64,000 nucleotides of DNA from Virgibacillus phasianinus (GTDB lineage Bacteria > Bacillota > Bacilli > Bacillales > Amphibacillaceae), in contig NZ_CP022315.1 of the NCBI RefSeq assembly GCF_002216775.1, positions 3,720,001 through 3,784,000 of the forward strand. The letters are read 5' to 3'. Position 1 is the first letter of the stretch. Each line of letters starts with the position of its first letter. Position numbers and translations under genes: made by a program. Below are positions 24,946-32,898 of the stretch, piece after piece. A model generated the notes under the pieces. It did not search any database and was not told the DNA's origin. It saw only the letters and a list, made by a program, of their open reading frames with translations.

Positions 24946-25777
24946 AGAGGCTGGACTAAAGTGTTTTGGCCAGAGAGAAATCCGAACTATGATTCGAAAT
25001 TCTTTAATTGGATTTTGAAGTAGTTTGGATATTTTTCTTGTTTGTTTTTGTAAACCCTACAGCTAGTTGTCTATAAACTATGACACACATGCGCTAGGTT
25101 GTTTTCCGCTGCGGACCGTTGCTTTCCGCGGTCACGGCTTCAGCCTCCTTGCCCCGGCAAGGGGTATGCCGATGTTGCCCGCAAAGGGCGGTTTTAGTCG
25201 GCCTTCATTATTTCCCGCTCTGCGGGGTCTTCAGCTCGCGCTGTTCCCGCAGGAGTCAACGGTCCTCCGCTCCAAACAACCATTGTAATAGAGGATAAAC
25301 CATATATTACCATTGCCAAGTCCATATTAGCGGAGGAAAAACGCGGAGACTCCTGTGGGAGCAGAAGCCTAGATGAGACCCCGGAGAGCGTAAGGAGGCC
25401 ACTGAAAAAGGTAAATATAGTACAAAATAAGTGGATCTATCATCGCATCTTGAATATACTGCGCTTTCCGCGGGCGAGTGTCGAGTCTCCTCGGACTGCC
25501 GTCCTGCGGGGTCTCGCCGATCTCTCACTTCCCGCAGGAGTCTCCGTATATTCAAGATGCTAAGTGAAGGTGAAAATCTATATTTTTAATATCCACCACT
25601 TTTTCAGTGCCCTTAGCGTAAGCTCGAGGAGGCTCATCAGCTGCCCACGGAAAGCGCAGTGTTTTTCCGCAGCGGTGGCAGTGCGCCTAGAATAATTGTT
25701 AAGTACCGTTCTAATCTTCCTATCCTGTGACTGTTCGTCTTTTTAGGTCAAACATTTTGGTTATGTCCCGGCCTCCT
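24946..25777 (+). repeat. Inverted-repeat element, copy 2, carrying a nested MITE
   Basis: The ends (GAGGCTGGACTAAA at 24947 and GTCCCGGCCTCC at 25765) are a diverged form of the terminal repeat of copy 1. The first 430 bases and the last 160 bases follow copy 1 closely, including the AAATCCGAACTA hairpin and GC-rich arms. The extra length is explained partly by an added segment near 25150-25210 and partly by a 220-base insertion at 25395-25614. It fills the gap between convergent genes. The small open frames inside it are not credible genes. Confidence 0.8.
25395..25614 (+). mobile_element. 220 bp MITE inserted in repeat copy 2
   Basis: The ends GAGGCCACTGAAAAAG and CTTTTTCAGTGCCCTT form an imperfect 16-base terminal inverted repeat. 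The flanking octamer AGCGTAAG is present on both sides (25387-25394 and 25615-25622) but only once at the matching place in copy 1, which shows the empty site. An internal palindrome (GCATCTTGAATATAC with its complement) folds the element on itself. It has no coding capacity for a transposase. A second copy of the same length lies at 43340-43559. Confidence 0.88.
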
Positions 25778-25810
25778 TTTTTATTTTACTAATAAGGTTG
25801 TTTGATTAAT

Positions 25811-26140
25811 TTAATCAATCTTCATTTCTAATAGCGCACTACTTAGGGTTTTCCCATGGGTATCCATAGCAAGGGAAGTCGTAACCCCTCCTAATAAACT
25901 CTGATAACAGACAAAATTCAGCGCTTTGATATTAGGCAGTTCATAACGAATTACTTCCCCTTTAACAATATCTTTCAAATGATCTTTCACCGCTGCAGGG
26001 GTAACGTTCTGACATAACCTTTCATAATCCTTCTCTTTGTATGGAATGAGAGATAGACTCAAAATATTTCCTTTGTCCCCTGCACGACTGTGGGCAATTT
26101 CAACTAATTTCAATTCTTCATCGCCTCCCCTGTTAGCCAT
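25811..26140 (-). CDS. AtuA-associated small protein (AtuA-like ferredoxin-fold)
   Basis: The 109-residue protein reads LVEIAHSRAGDKGNILSLSL near its N-terminus and LPNIKALNFVCYQSLLGG in the middle. This short partner domain is often found fused to or following AtuA/DUF1446 proteins. It overlaps the end of the AtuA gene by 31 bases, which supports a complex. The biochemical role is unknown. Confidence 0.75.
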   Translation of the reverse strand: MANRGGDEELKLVEIAHSRAGDKGNILSLSLIPYKEKDYERLCQNVTPAAVKDHLKDIVKGEVIRYELPNIKALNFVCYQSLLGGVTTSLAMDTHGKTLSSALLEMKID

Positions 26141-27447
26141 TCTTTTATATAAACCTCTGGCTGCACTTGCTCTCTTTCAATCAAAGTAGATAGCACCCCG
26201 ATGGATTCAGTAATTTTTTTTCGTGCTCCCCCACCCGCTGCAGGACCATTTAAATATAAAGCTTCAACTTCTTCTCCTATTAGACCTGCCGTTTGTTTGG
26301 AATTGTGATATCCAGCGGCACGAAGCCTTATTTCATATGGTATTGTTGCATTGCCGAAGTTTGTCCGATGAACTGAGGATAATCCAATATAGTCAATTCG
26401 CAAATCCGGAAAATGCATCAATAATCGTTCCTTCAAAATTTCTCCCGCAAGCTCTGCTCGCTCCAACGCATATGAGCCAGCATAAGAGATTTCTCCTTCT
26501 CCCAAATAACCCGCATGATAACCAACAGAAACTTTCAAGGACTTAGGACGTTCCCTGCCAGTACCATTCATTATTTCAACCTGGTTTTTTCCAATTTCTC
26601 GTATTTGTACGGTTGAGAGGTCAGCGATGACATCAGGTGTGATATAGTTAGTTGGATCATGAATTTCGTATAACAGTTGTTCCTTAACTGTTCTTAAGTC
26701 AATAAGTCCACCCGTACCTTCCACCTTAGAAATAACGGCACGCCCATCAGCAGCTATCGTGGCATATGGAAATCCAATATTAACGAGGTCAGGCACCTCT
26801 TTTTTATGAGTATCGGAAAAATATCCTCCGCTAATCTGACTTGAACATTCAAGCAGATGCCCTGTAATTAAGCCTTGGCCTAACTTGGGATAATCCTCTT
26901 TTGACCATCCAAAATGATAGACTTGTGGCGCAAGAAAGAGGGATGGATCTGCCACTCTCCCTGTAATGATAATATTTGCATCGGAATTAAGAGCCGGGAT
27001 TATTGCATCTATCCCAAGATAGGCATTGGCTGAAATAATCGGTTCAAATTGGGAGATGGAATGATTTGCTTCCCACGGAACGGAATTTAAATCAATTTGA
27101 TTAAGCACATCATCCCCAGTTACGGCAGCCACTTTACAAGATAAATTTAATTCCTTTGCGATTTCGAGTGTTTTTTCCGCTGCAGCGATAGGATTCGCTG
27201 CCCCCATATTTGTAATTAAACGAACGTCATTTTCTATAAGTAACGGCAGTAGACTCCGCATTCTTTTTTCCAACAAGGGATCATATCCGGCTTTCTCGTC
27301 ATGTAATTTACGTTGTTGTGCAAGTGCTATTGTCCTCTCTGCTAAACATTCCAGAACAAGATAATCTAAATTAGCATGTTCTAATAATAGTTCTGCGGGT
27401 TCTATACGGTCTCCCGAAAATCCCGCCCCTGATCCAATTTTCAACAT
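26110..27447 (-). CDS. AtuA/DUF1446-family protein
   Basis: The 445-residue protein begins KIGSGAGFSGDRIEPA and continues DYLVLECLAERTIALAQ, NMGAANPIAAAEKTLEIAKE and IIITGRVADPSLFLAP, all typical of the acyclic terpene utilization AtuA (DUF1446) family. Members occur in catabolic clusters for isoprenoid, branched or hydroxy acids, but their reaction is not settled. It lies 32 bases downstream of the CitMHS transporter gene and upstream of its small partner, forming a three-gene sigma-54 unit. The name AtuA should not be taken to mean terpene growth here. Confidence 0.82.
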   Translation of the reverse strand: MLKIGSGAGFSGDRIEPAELLLEHANLDYLVLECLAERTIALAQQRKLHDEKAGYDPLLEKRMRSLLPLLIENDVRLITNMGAANPIAAAEKTLEIAKELNLSCKVAAVTGDDVLNQIDLNSVPWEANHSISQFEPIISANAYLGIDAIIPALNSDANIIITGRVADPSLFLAPQVYHFGWSKEDYPKLGQGLITGHLLECSSQISGGYFSDTHKKEVPDLVNIGFPYATIAADGRAVISKVEGTGGLIDLRTVKEQLLYEIHDPTNYITPDVIADLSTVQIREIGKNQVEIMNGTGRERPKSLKVSVGYHAGYLGEGEISYAGSYALERAELAGEILKERLLMHFPDLRIDYIGLSSVHRTNFGNATIPYEIRLRAAGYHNSKQTAGLIGEEVEALYLNGPAAGGGARKKITESIGVLSTLIEREQVQPEVYIKEWLTGEAMKN

Positions 27448-27479
27448 ATAAGTTTACCCCCTTAAGTTTTAAACTATTT

Positions 27480-28802
27480 TTAGTTTGTGAGTAGCCCCAT
27501 TAGCAATGCAACAGTTGCCATCACTGCGGTAATCCCAAACCCCAGAGGAATTGCCTTCTTCTGTAAATCACCCAAATCCACACCTGCCAAGCCAATCAAT
27601 AGAAAAGTTGAACCAGTCAATGGACTTATCGGAAAACCAACTGTCATTTGCCCTAAAATGGCTGCCCGTCCCATTGTTTCAGGTTGAATTCCAAACGCCT
27701 CCGCAGTGGCACTTAAGACAGGAAGTACACCAAAATAGAAAGAATCTGGGTCGAAAATAAGGCTGAGTGGCATAGACAAGTATGCGAGAATAACCGGCAG
27801 CGCCTGGCCCCATCCACTTGGAATCGCAGTTGCTGATACGCTCGCCATAGCTTCAATCATTCCCGTCCCGGCAAGGATCCCGGTAAATATCCCTGCAGAA
27901 AATATTACGGAAGACGTGTAAATCGCTCCGCGTGCATGTGCCTCAATCCGTTCCTGCTGCATGGTTACCTTACGATAGTTGATCATAAGTGCAAGTGGTA
28001 CTCCAATAACAAACGGAAGTGCTAATGGAACAATCCCCATTACCAAAACAACAATAACCGCTATAGTTAATAGAAGATTGGGTATAAGCATTTTTGGGCG
28101 CTTCAGCTTTTCATTACTTGGATCTTTTTCCTCACCAAAGAAATCATCAGACTCCTCTGCATTGACGGTTGCTGCCGTTTCACTGATTCCCACGCGTTTA
28201 CGCTCTTTTTTACCAAGCCAATAGGCTGCAATCAACACACAAACTAAACCTACAATTTGAACTGGGATAAGAGGAGAATACAGTTCAATTACATCGATAT
28301 TCAACGCTGTAGCTGCTCTTAGGGTTGGTCCGCCCCACGGCACCATATTCATTGTTCCTGCACTTAACGCAGCAATAACTGCCAATGTTAATGGACTCAT
28401 TTTTAAGGCTTTATAAACAGGTAGCAGGGCCGAGATTGTAATAAGGAAGGTGCTGGAACCTGATCCATCTAAATGTGAGGCCATAGCTATAATTGCTGTA
28501 CCTAAAGCAATTTTAACTGGATCTCCCCCAGCATACTTTACGATGCCGTTTATTAAAGGATCAAACAGCCCCGCATCAAACATGATTCCAAAAAACAAGA
28601 TAGCAAATGTAATCATAATGCCTGTCATGGCAATGTTTGCCATACCTGTGCCCATAAAATCGCCTAGTTCCCCTATGCTAAATCCAGCAATTAAAGCAAT
28701 GACAGTAGGAATAATAACAAGTGCAAAATGAACTGAGGTCTTCTTCGTCAGTACAAGATATAACAAAATGGCGATGATTAAGAAACCGTAGAAAGCAAGC
28801 AT
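27480..28802 (-). CDS. CitMHS-family metal-citrate/organic acid symporter
   Basis: The 440-residue membrane protein has about twelve hydrophobic segments. CitMHS-like landmarks are MASHLDGSGSSTFLITISAL, GTMNMVPWGGPTLRAA and PLSLIFDPDSFYFGVLPVL. A charged cytoplasmic loop lies at about residues 195-235. Relatives carry citrate complexed with Mg or Ca, but related transporters take other acids. It is the first gene after a sigma-54 promoter and is followed by AtuA-type genes, so the imported compound is probably an organic acid that those proteins process. Confidence 0.85.
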   Translation of the reverse strand: MLAFYGFLIIAILLYLVLTKKTSVHFALVIIPTVIALIAGFSIGELGDFMGTGMANIAMTGIMITFAILFFGIMFDAGLFDPLINGIVKYAGGDPVKIALGTAIIAMASHLDGSGSSTFLITISALLPVYKALKMSPLTLAVIAALSAGTMNMVPWGGPTLRAATALNIDVIELYSPLIPVQIVGLVCVLIAAYWLGKKERKRVGISETAATVNAEESDDFFGEEKDPSNEKLKRPKMLIPNLLLTIAVIVVLVMGIVPLALPFVIGVPLALMINYRKVTMQQERIEAHARGAIYTSSVIFSAGIFTGILAGTGMIEAMASVSATAIPSGWGQALPVILAYLSMPLSLIFDPDSFYFGVLPVLSATAEAFGIQPETMGRAAILGQMTVGFPISPLTGSTFLLIGLAGVDLGDLQKKAIPLGFGITAVMATVALLMGLLTN

Positions 28803-28843
28803 AATTTTCCCCCTTGTTTAAAATGTGTACGCAACTGTAATAA

Positions 28844-28860
28844 TGCAAGAAGCATGCCAA
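28844..28860 (-). promoter_or_regulatory. Sigma-54 (-24/-12) promoter of the citMHS operon
   Basis: TTGGCATGCTTCTTGCA on the minus strand has GG and GC exactly ten bases apart, matching TGGCAYR-N4-TTGC. It lies 42 bases upstream of the transporter start. A sigma-54 activator gene is the next gene upstream. Confidence 0.88.
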
Positions 28861-28861
28861 A

Positions 28862-28885
28862 GAAAAAAAGCCTTGCAATAAGGCT
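28862..28885 (-). terminator. Terminator of the sigma-54 activator gene
   Basis: AGCCTT and AAGGCT pair around five bases and are followed by seven T on the minus strand, directly before the -24/-12 promoter. It should isolate the activator transcript from the operon. Confidence 0.7.
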
Positions 28886-28898
28886 AAATAAAATACGT

Positions 28899-28914
28899 TT
28901 CTAAAATACTGGAA
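28899..28914 (-). promoter_or_regulatory. Candidate enhancer site A (TTCTA-N6-TGGAA)
   Basis: TTCTAAAATACTGGAA is a one-mismatch form of the palindrome seen twice further upstream. Its centre lies about 54 bases from the sigma-54 promoter. Confidence 0.45.
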
Positions 28915-28967
28915 ATTAATTAGAATTTAATTATCTGAACTCCCACTATTGTAAGCGGTGTCATTAT

Positions 28968-28983
28968 TTCTAAAAATGTAGAA
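28968..28983 (-). promoter_or_regulatory. Candidate enhancer site B (TTCTA-N6-TAGAA)
   Basis: TTCTAAAAATGTAGAA has perfect five-base arms. Its centre is about 123 bases from the sigma-54 promoter, the normal range for activator sites, and 21 bases from site C. Confidence 0.65.
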
Positions 28984-28988
28984 CTTTT

Positions 28989-29004
28989 TTCTAGTTTCTT
29001 AGAA
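28989..29004 (-). promoter_or_regulatory. Candidate enhancer site C (TTCTA-N6-TAGAA)
   Basis: TTCTAGTTTCTTAGAA has perfect five-base arms and lies just past the activator stop codon, two helical turns from site B. Paired sites in phase are typical for sigma-54 activators. Confidence 0.65.
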
Positions 29005-29005
29005 T

Positions 29006-30382
29006 TTATTGATCCATTTTGTTATAGAGGGTAGCCAATGAAATACCTAAATGTTGTGCCGCCAGTTTTTTACCTTCAAGTGTCTCCCCACAAGTTTTTA
29101 ACGTTTGCCTGATAACTTCCCGTTCTGTGTTTTTTATGATTTCTTTGAGACTTTGATGGGAATATATGTTGCTTATGGAACCATGCCTGCAAATGATTTC
29201 TGGTAAGTGCTGCGGTTCAATATATTCTGCTTCAGTCATACTTAGCGCATAGTGGATAGCATTATATAATTCCCGTGTATTACCGGGCCAATCGTATTGA
29301 CTAAGGATTTGAAATGCATCCTCAGTTATCTGAATTTGCTGTTGCGTGGTTGTTTGTTGCTTAACCAAAAAATTGATGAATGAAGTGATGTCTCTTCTTC
29401 TCTCCCGCAACGGTGTAATCATAATAGGAACACCATTAAGCCGATAATATAAATCTTCTCGAAACCGTTTCTTATCTACCAATTTTCCCAAATCCTTATT
29501 TGTAGCCGTTATGACTTGAACATCAATTTCTCGTTCCTGTAAGCCACCGACTTTTCGGATCCTTCCTTCCTGTAAAACACGAAGCAGTTTTGCCTGAAGT
29601 TCAAAAGGCAAATCACCTATCTCATCTAAAAAGAGAGTACCATAATTGGATAATTCAAAAAGACCGACCTTCCCGCCTTTTTTAGAACTAGTAAATGATC
29701 CCTCCTCATAACCAAATAATTCGCTTTCCAGAAGTTCTGCAGGTATGGCTGCACAATTAACTGGAATAAAGGGAAACTTTGCACGGGGCCCTTCACTATG
29801 AATAGCATGAGCAAATAACTCCTTTCCCGTACCGCTTTCTCCTTGTATTAGTATGTTTAAATTCGAATGCGCTGCTTTCTTTGCTAATTCTACTGTTTCC
29901 TTCAGACCTCCATCTTTTCCAATAATATCATCAAACGTATACTTAGTTTGGTACATATGACCCACGGTATTTTCCAATCTGGCAAGTCGTTCTTTGCTAT
30001 TTTTAAGTTCTTTTGTCAGAAAGTGAACCTCATTTAAGCTTTTACAAACAGAAACGGCGCCAACAATTTTTCCATGTTTACGTACGGGTGCTGTATCAAT
30101 TACATATTCAATTTGTCCTTCCCTGCGATAGATGCCGGCTCTTCGCTTACCGTCTTTTAATGCCTCGGGTAGAATTGCTCCTTTTCGAACTTCTTTCAAG
30201 GGTTTGCCGAGAATAGCCTCTGGTTGTACACCTGTTATTTTTGTATATTCAGTGTTAACAAATTGAACTGTTCCTTGCGAATCTATCACTAGAATCCCAT
30301 CATTAATAGAATCAATCGTTTCCTCAAGCCAATTAGTATATTCTTTAGAACCTGGTCCTTTTTTATCAAAACTATTAATCAC
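29006..30382 (-). CDS. PAS-domain sigma-54-dependent activator with variant GAFTGA loop
   Basis: The 458-residue protein has an N-terminal PAS domain (about 20-115), an AAA+ domain with Walker A GESGTGKE (181-188) and Walker B TLFLDEIGD (249-257), and a C-terminal Fis-type helix-turn-helix (KKLAAQHLGISLATLYNK). The sigma-54 contact loop, normally GAFTGA, reads GSFTSS (228-233). It keeps the key threonine but changes three other positions. The gene sits directly upstream of a strong sigma-54 promoter with palindromic sites between, so it probably activates the citMHS operon in response to a ligand bound by PAS. RocR/BkdR-type proteins are the nearest functional class. Confidence 0.85.
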   Translation of the reverse strand: MINSFDKKGPGSKEYTNWLEETIDSINDGILVIDSQGTVQFVNTEYTKITGVQPEAILGKPLKEVRKGAILPEALKDGKRRAGIYRREGQIEYVIDTAPVRKHGKIVGAVSVCKSLNEVHFLTKELKNSKERLARLENTVGHMYQTKYTFDDIIGKDGGLKETVELAKKAAHSNLNILIQGESGTGKELFAHAIHSEGPRAKFPFIPVNCAAIPAELLESELFGYEEGSFTSSKKGGKVGLFELSNYGTLFLDEIGDLPFELQAKLLRVLQEGRIRKVGGLQEREIDVQVITATNKDLGKLVDKKRFREDLYYRLNGVPIMITPLRERRRDITSFINFLVKQQTTTQQQIQITEDAFQILSQYDWPGNTRELYNAIHYALSMTEAEYIEPQHLPEIICRHGSISNIYSHQSLKEIIKNTEREVIRQTLKTCGETLEGKKLAAQHLGISLATLYNKMDQ

Positions 30383-30483
30383 GCAACATCCCCCCTTGCA
30401 TATGTTCAGATCACTTATTATAACCCTATCATATTTTTTAATTTTTTGAATGATAGGTACTTGGTAAAAATATGGATTGCAAT

Positions 30484-31062
30484 CTACAGAAAAATACTGA
30501 CAGCAGAGTAAATCAATAACAAACTCATAATTACCCGAAATAATTTATCATGTTTAGCAAACAATCTTTTAAAGATTGAACCGAACCCTGACCATAAGAG
30601 CAACGCTGACCAGCCTAGTAAAATGGTTACGATTAAACAGAGTACGATGGAATTAATAGAATGATTAAAAGGCAATATAAATGCACTCATCACAGTTAAG
30701 AAAAACAAAATGCTTTTGACATTGATAATCTGAATGATAAATCCCGATAGAAATGAGGATTGCACTCCACTAGAATTATCCGTTGTATCCTTGGGCATAC
30801 CCACCTGCCATGCCAAGTAAAGCAGATATGCTGCGCCGATAATTTTAAAATATGGCTCTAAAACAGGAATCCAGTTGTATAGACCCGTTGTTAATACCCC
30901 ACTTAGAATCCCTAGCACTGCAAATCCAGTCAAAATCCCGCTGCTGAACCGCCACGATCCCATGAAGCTAAATCTTCTTGCTTCATTCATCATCAAGATG
31001 TTACTTGGACCAGGTGTAATGGATGTAATAATTACATAAGAAAGAAATGCTACTATATTCAT
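30484..31062 (-). CDS. LysE/RhtB-family amino acid exporter
   Basis: The 192-residue protein has about six membrane segments and the LysE-type start with SYVIITSITPGPSNILMM, which holds the family TPGP motif, followed by the ARRFSFMGSWRFSSGILTGF region. The family exports amino acids or related metabolites. It is divergent from a LysR-type regulator 131 bases away, the usual arrangement for regulated exporters. The substrate is unknown. Confidence 0.82.
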   Translation of the reverse strand: MNIVAFLSYVIITSITPGPSNILMMNEARRFSFMGSWRFSSGILTGFAVLGILSGVLTTGLYNWIPVLEPYFKIIGAAYLLYLAWQVGMPKDTTDNSSGVQSSFLSGFIIQIINVKSILFFLTVMSAFILPFNHSINSIVLCLIVTILLGWSALLLWSGFGSIFKRLFAKHDKLFRVIMSLLLIYSAVSIFL

Positions 31063-31193
31063 TGAATCACCTTCGTTTACTAATTTACGAATGACCAGCT
31101 TTTATTGTATGATAAGATCACCCATAAATAAAATTGAAGTTTTTAAAACCATTATCATTTTTTTCGATACATCATATAAAAAGGAGTAATGAT

Positions 31194-32078
31194 ATGGAGA
31201 TTAGGCATCTTATAACCTTTCAAACCATTGTAGAAGTCGGTAGTTATACAGGAGCTGCTTCTAAGTTGGATTATACTCAGTCCACCATAACCTCACATAT
31301 TCAAGCACTTGAAAACGAAATTGGCGGCGCGCTTTTTACGTATGTGAAAAGAAATTTGAAGCTTACGCATTTAGGAAGGGAATTAATGCCCTTAGCGGAA
31401 GATTTGCTTTCCACCCATGACCAGATTAAGAATATGCAAAACGCACACGAAGTTAGGGGAGTATTAAAAGTGGCTGCACCGGAGTCATTAACCATTTCCC
31501 GATTAAGTCCAATAATAAGGGAGTTTTCCTTAAAGTATCCACATGTCAAAATCATCTTAAGCAATGGCACTTGTGGGCAAAACCAGATTGATTTAATGCG
31601 CGGACAAGTAGATATTGCTTTAATGGTCTACCCGGAAATTGAATTAGAAAAATGTATTCATTATCCTTTAATTGAGGAAGAAATGGTCATTATTAGCAGT
31701 AACGATGGTCCAAATCATTTTGATGACTATAAAAATAGTAGCACCAAGCATTATTTTATAACAAATGAAGAAGGATGCAGTTACCGAACCATGTTTGAAA
31801 GGCACCTTCTAAAGCACGACATTCAAAACTTTCAAACCATGGAATTATGGAGCATTGAAGCTATTAAACAAACCGTTATGAGCGGACTTGGATTCTCTGT
31901 TTTACCTTATATTACCGTTAAAGATGAAGTAGAAAATGGCAAATTAAAGGTTCTAACACACTCGGAAGAACTGGACCCAATATATTCCCATATGTTAATC
32001 AAAAAGAAAAAATGGCTTTCACCAGCAGTAGAGGCTTTCACAGAACTTGTTCTGGACTCTATCAGCGAATCTAATTAA
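31194..32078 (+). CDS. LysR-family transcriptional regulator
   Basis: The 294-residue regulator begins MEIRHLITFQTIVEVGSYTG, the LysR winged helix, and continues SKLDYTQSTITSHIQALENE. An effector-binding domain follows (about 90-290). The ATG at 31194 was chosen because it follows AAAAGGAGT and begins the conserved helix; an in-frame start 20 codons earlier has no ribosome site. It is divergent from the LysE-type exporter and probably controls it. Confidence 0.88.
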   Translation: MEIRHLITFQTIVEVGSYTGAASKLDYTQSTITSHIQALENEIGGALFTYVKRNLKLTHLGRELMPLAEDLLSTHDQIKNMQNAHEVRGVLKVAAPESLTISRLSPIIREFSLKYPHVKIILSNGTCGQNQIDLMRGQVDIALMVYPEIELEKCIHYPLIEEEMVIISSNDGPNHFDDYKNSSTKHYFITNEEGCSYRTMFERHLLKHDIQNFQTMELWSIEAIKQTVMSGLGFSVLPYITVKDEVENGKLKVLTHSEELDPIYSHMLIKKKKWLSPAVEAFTELVLDSISESN

Positions 32079-32319
32079 GGAGTGGTTTCTGCGTGAATAA
32101 AGTTATGGTGATGTAGTCATTCATGCTTCTTTCCAAATATCCATAATGCCATATTCATGTGACGGAATATTTCCCGGAAAATATATTTGGCCATGGTTTA
32201 TTCCGTCTTTTATACATTTCTAACACTAACCACATGAATAAATAATTTTAATGGATACTAGCTTAACAATAATTTGTTTATCCCTATCCTTCTCAGGTAT
32301 TTCTTTAGCCCAAAATATA
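32079..32319. other. Gap between the LysR and MarR genes
   Basis: No supported gene is seen. A 25-codon frame on the minus strand near 32120-32196 lacks a ribosome site. The promoter of the MarR operon probably lies near the right end. Confidence 0.4.
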
Positions 32320-32339
32320 ATACCTCGAATTCGAGATAT
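32320..32339 (+). promoter_or_regulatory. MhqR-like operator
   Basis: ATACCTCGAATTCGAGATAT is a 20-base palindrome with one mismatched pair. It closely resembles the MhqR operator TATCTCGAATTCGAGATA known from B. subtilis and lies 64 bases before the MarR gene. Confidence 0.75.
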
Positions 32340-32352
32340 TTTCCTTGCACTA

Positions 32353-32380
32353 TTATCAATTGAGTAGTAAAGTGAAGATA
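32353..32380 (+). promoter_or_regulatory. Repeated operator-like site before the MarR gene
   Basis: TTATCAATTGAGTAGTAAAG followed by TGA closely matches a segment at 32857-32884 that sits at the same distance before the next gene. The dyad TCA-N-TT...AAA-N-TGA suggests a regulator site or a shared leader feature. Confidence 0.5.
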
Positions 32381-32403
32381 ACGAAAGGAAGTGATCATGC
32401 GTT

Positions 32404-32841
32404 ATGCAAAACAATACCCGCGGTTCATTAATCTGGCTTCGACTCACTCGTTTCACACATCAAAGTAATATGCTTTCAAATGAATTTTTAAAGCAGTTTG
32501 ATTTAACTACTGCGCAATTTGATGTGTTAATGCAAATTTCAACCTACGAGCCATTAACACAAAGTGAATTAGCCGAGAAAGTGACAGTAACACAGGGTGG
32601 CATTTCTCGGATGCTCGCTCGTCTGGAAAAAGACGGACTTATTGAACGAAAGCAAGAATGGAAAACCAAAACCATTTTGTTAACTAATAAAGGCCGCGAA
32701 AAGCTTGATCATGCATTTGAAGCCCAGCTTGCGTTCCAATCCTCGTTCTTTGACGAATGTTTATCTGAAGAAGACCAGAGAATCTTGTTTTCACTCATGT
32801 CCCGTGTACAAAAAAATAGTGAAAAAAGGAAAATGCCATAG
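32404..32841 (+). CDS. MarR-family repressor, MhqR-like
   Basis: The 145-residue protein has the MarR winged helix-turn-helix ([50 protein letters not shown]). In B. subtilis MhqR represses genes for quinone and catechol detoxification. Here an MhqR-like palindrome lies upstream, and a ring-cleaving dioxygenase and flavin enzymes follow, so the same role is likely. The start at 32404 gives the conserved N-terminus; an overlapping ATG at 32397 opens only a 23-codon frame. Confidence 0.85.
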   Translation: MQNNTRGSLIWLRLTRFTHQSNMLSNEFLKQFDLTTAQFDVLMQISTYEPLTQSELAEKVTVTQGGISRMLARLEKDGLIERKQEWKTKTILLTNKGREKLDHAFEAQLAFQSSFFDECLSEEDQRILFSLMSRVQKNSEKRKMP

Positions 32842-32856
32842 TAGTATTTTTTTAAT

Positions 32857-32884
32857 TTATCACTTGACTAGTAAAATGATAATA
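32857..32884 (+). promoter_or_regulatory. Repeated operator-like site before the dioxygenase gene
   Basis: TTATCACTTGACTAGTAAAA followed by TGA is a near copy of 32353-32380. It lies just before the AGGAGG site of the dioxygenase gene and forms an imperfect dyad. Confidence 0.5.
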
Positions 32885-32898
32885 AGGAGGAATAGTTG

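Noticed and set aside
25067..25288. A 73-codon frame in repeat copy 2 as a gene
   Set aside because: It is not open in copy 1 and has no ribosome site; it reads through GC-rich inverted arms.
25307..25555. Open frames inside the MITE copies (also 43300-43500) encoding nearly the same 60-80 residue protein
   Set aside because: The similarity follows from the repeated DNA. The frames have no ribosome sites, and the translations are arginine-rich repeats of the kind GC-rich palindromes give.
32120..32196. A 25-codon minus-strand frame (MAKYIFREIFRHMNMALWIF...) upstream of the MarR gene
   Set aside because: It has no ribosome site and no context; it is likely chance.
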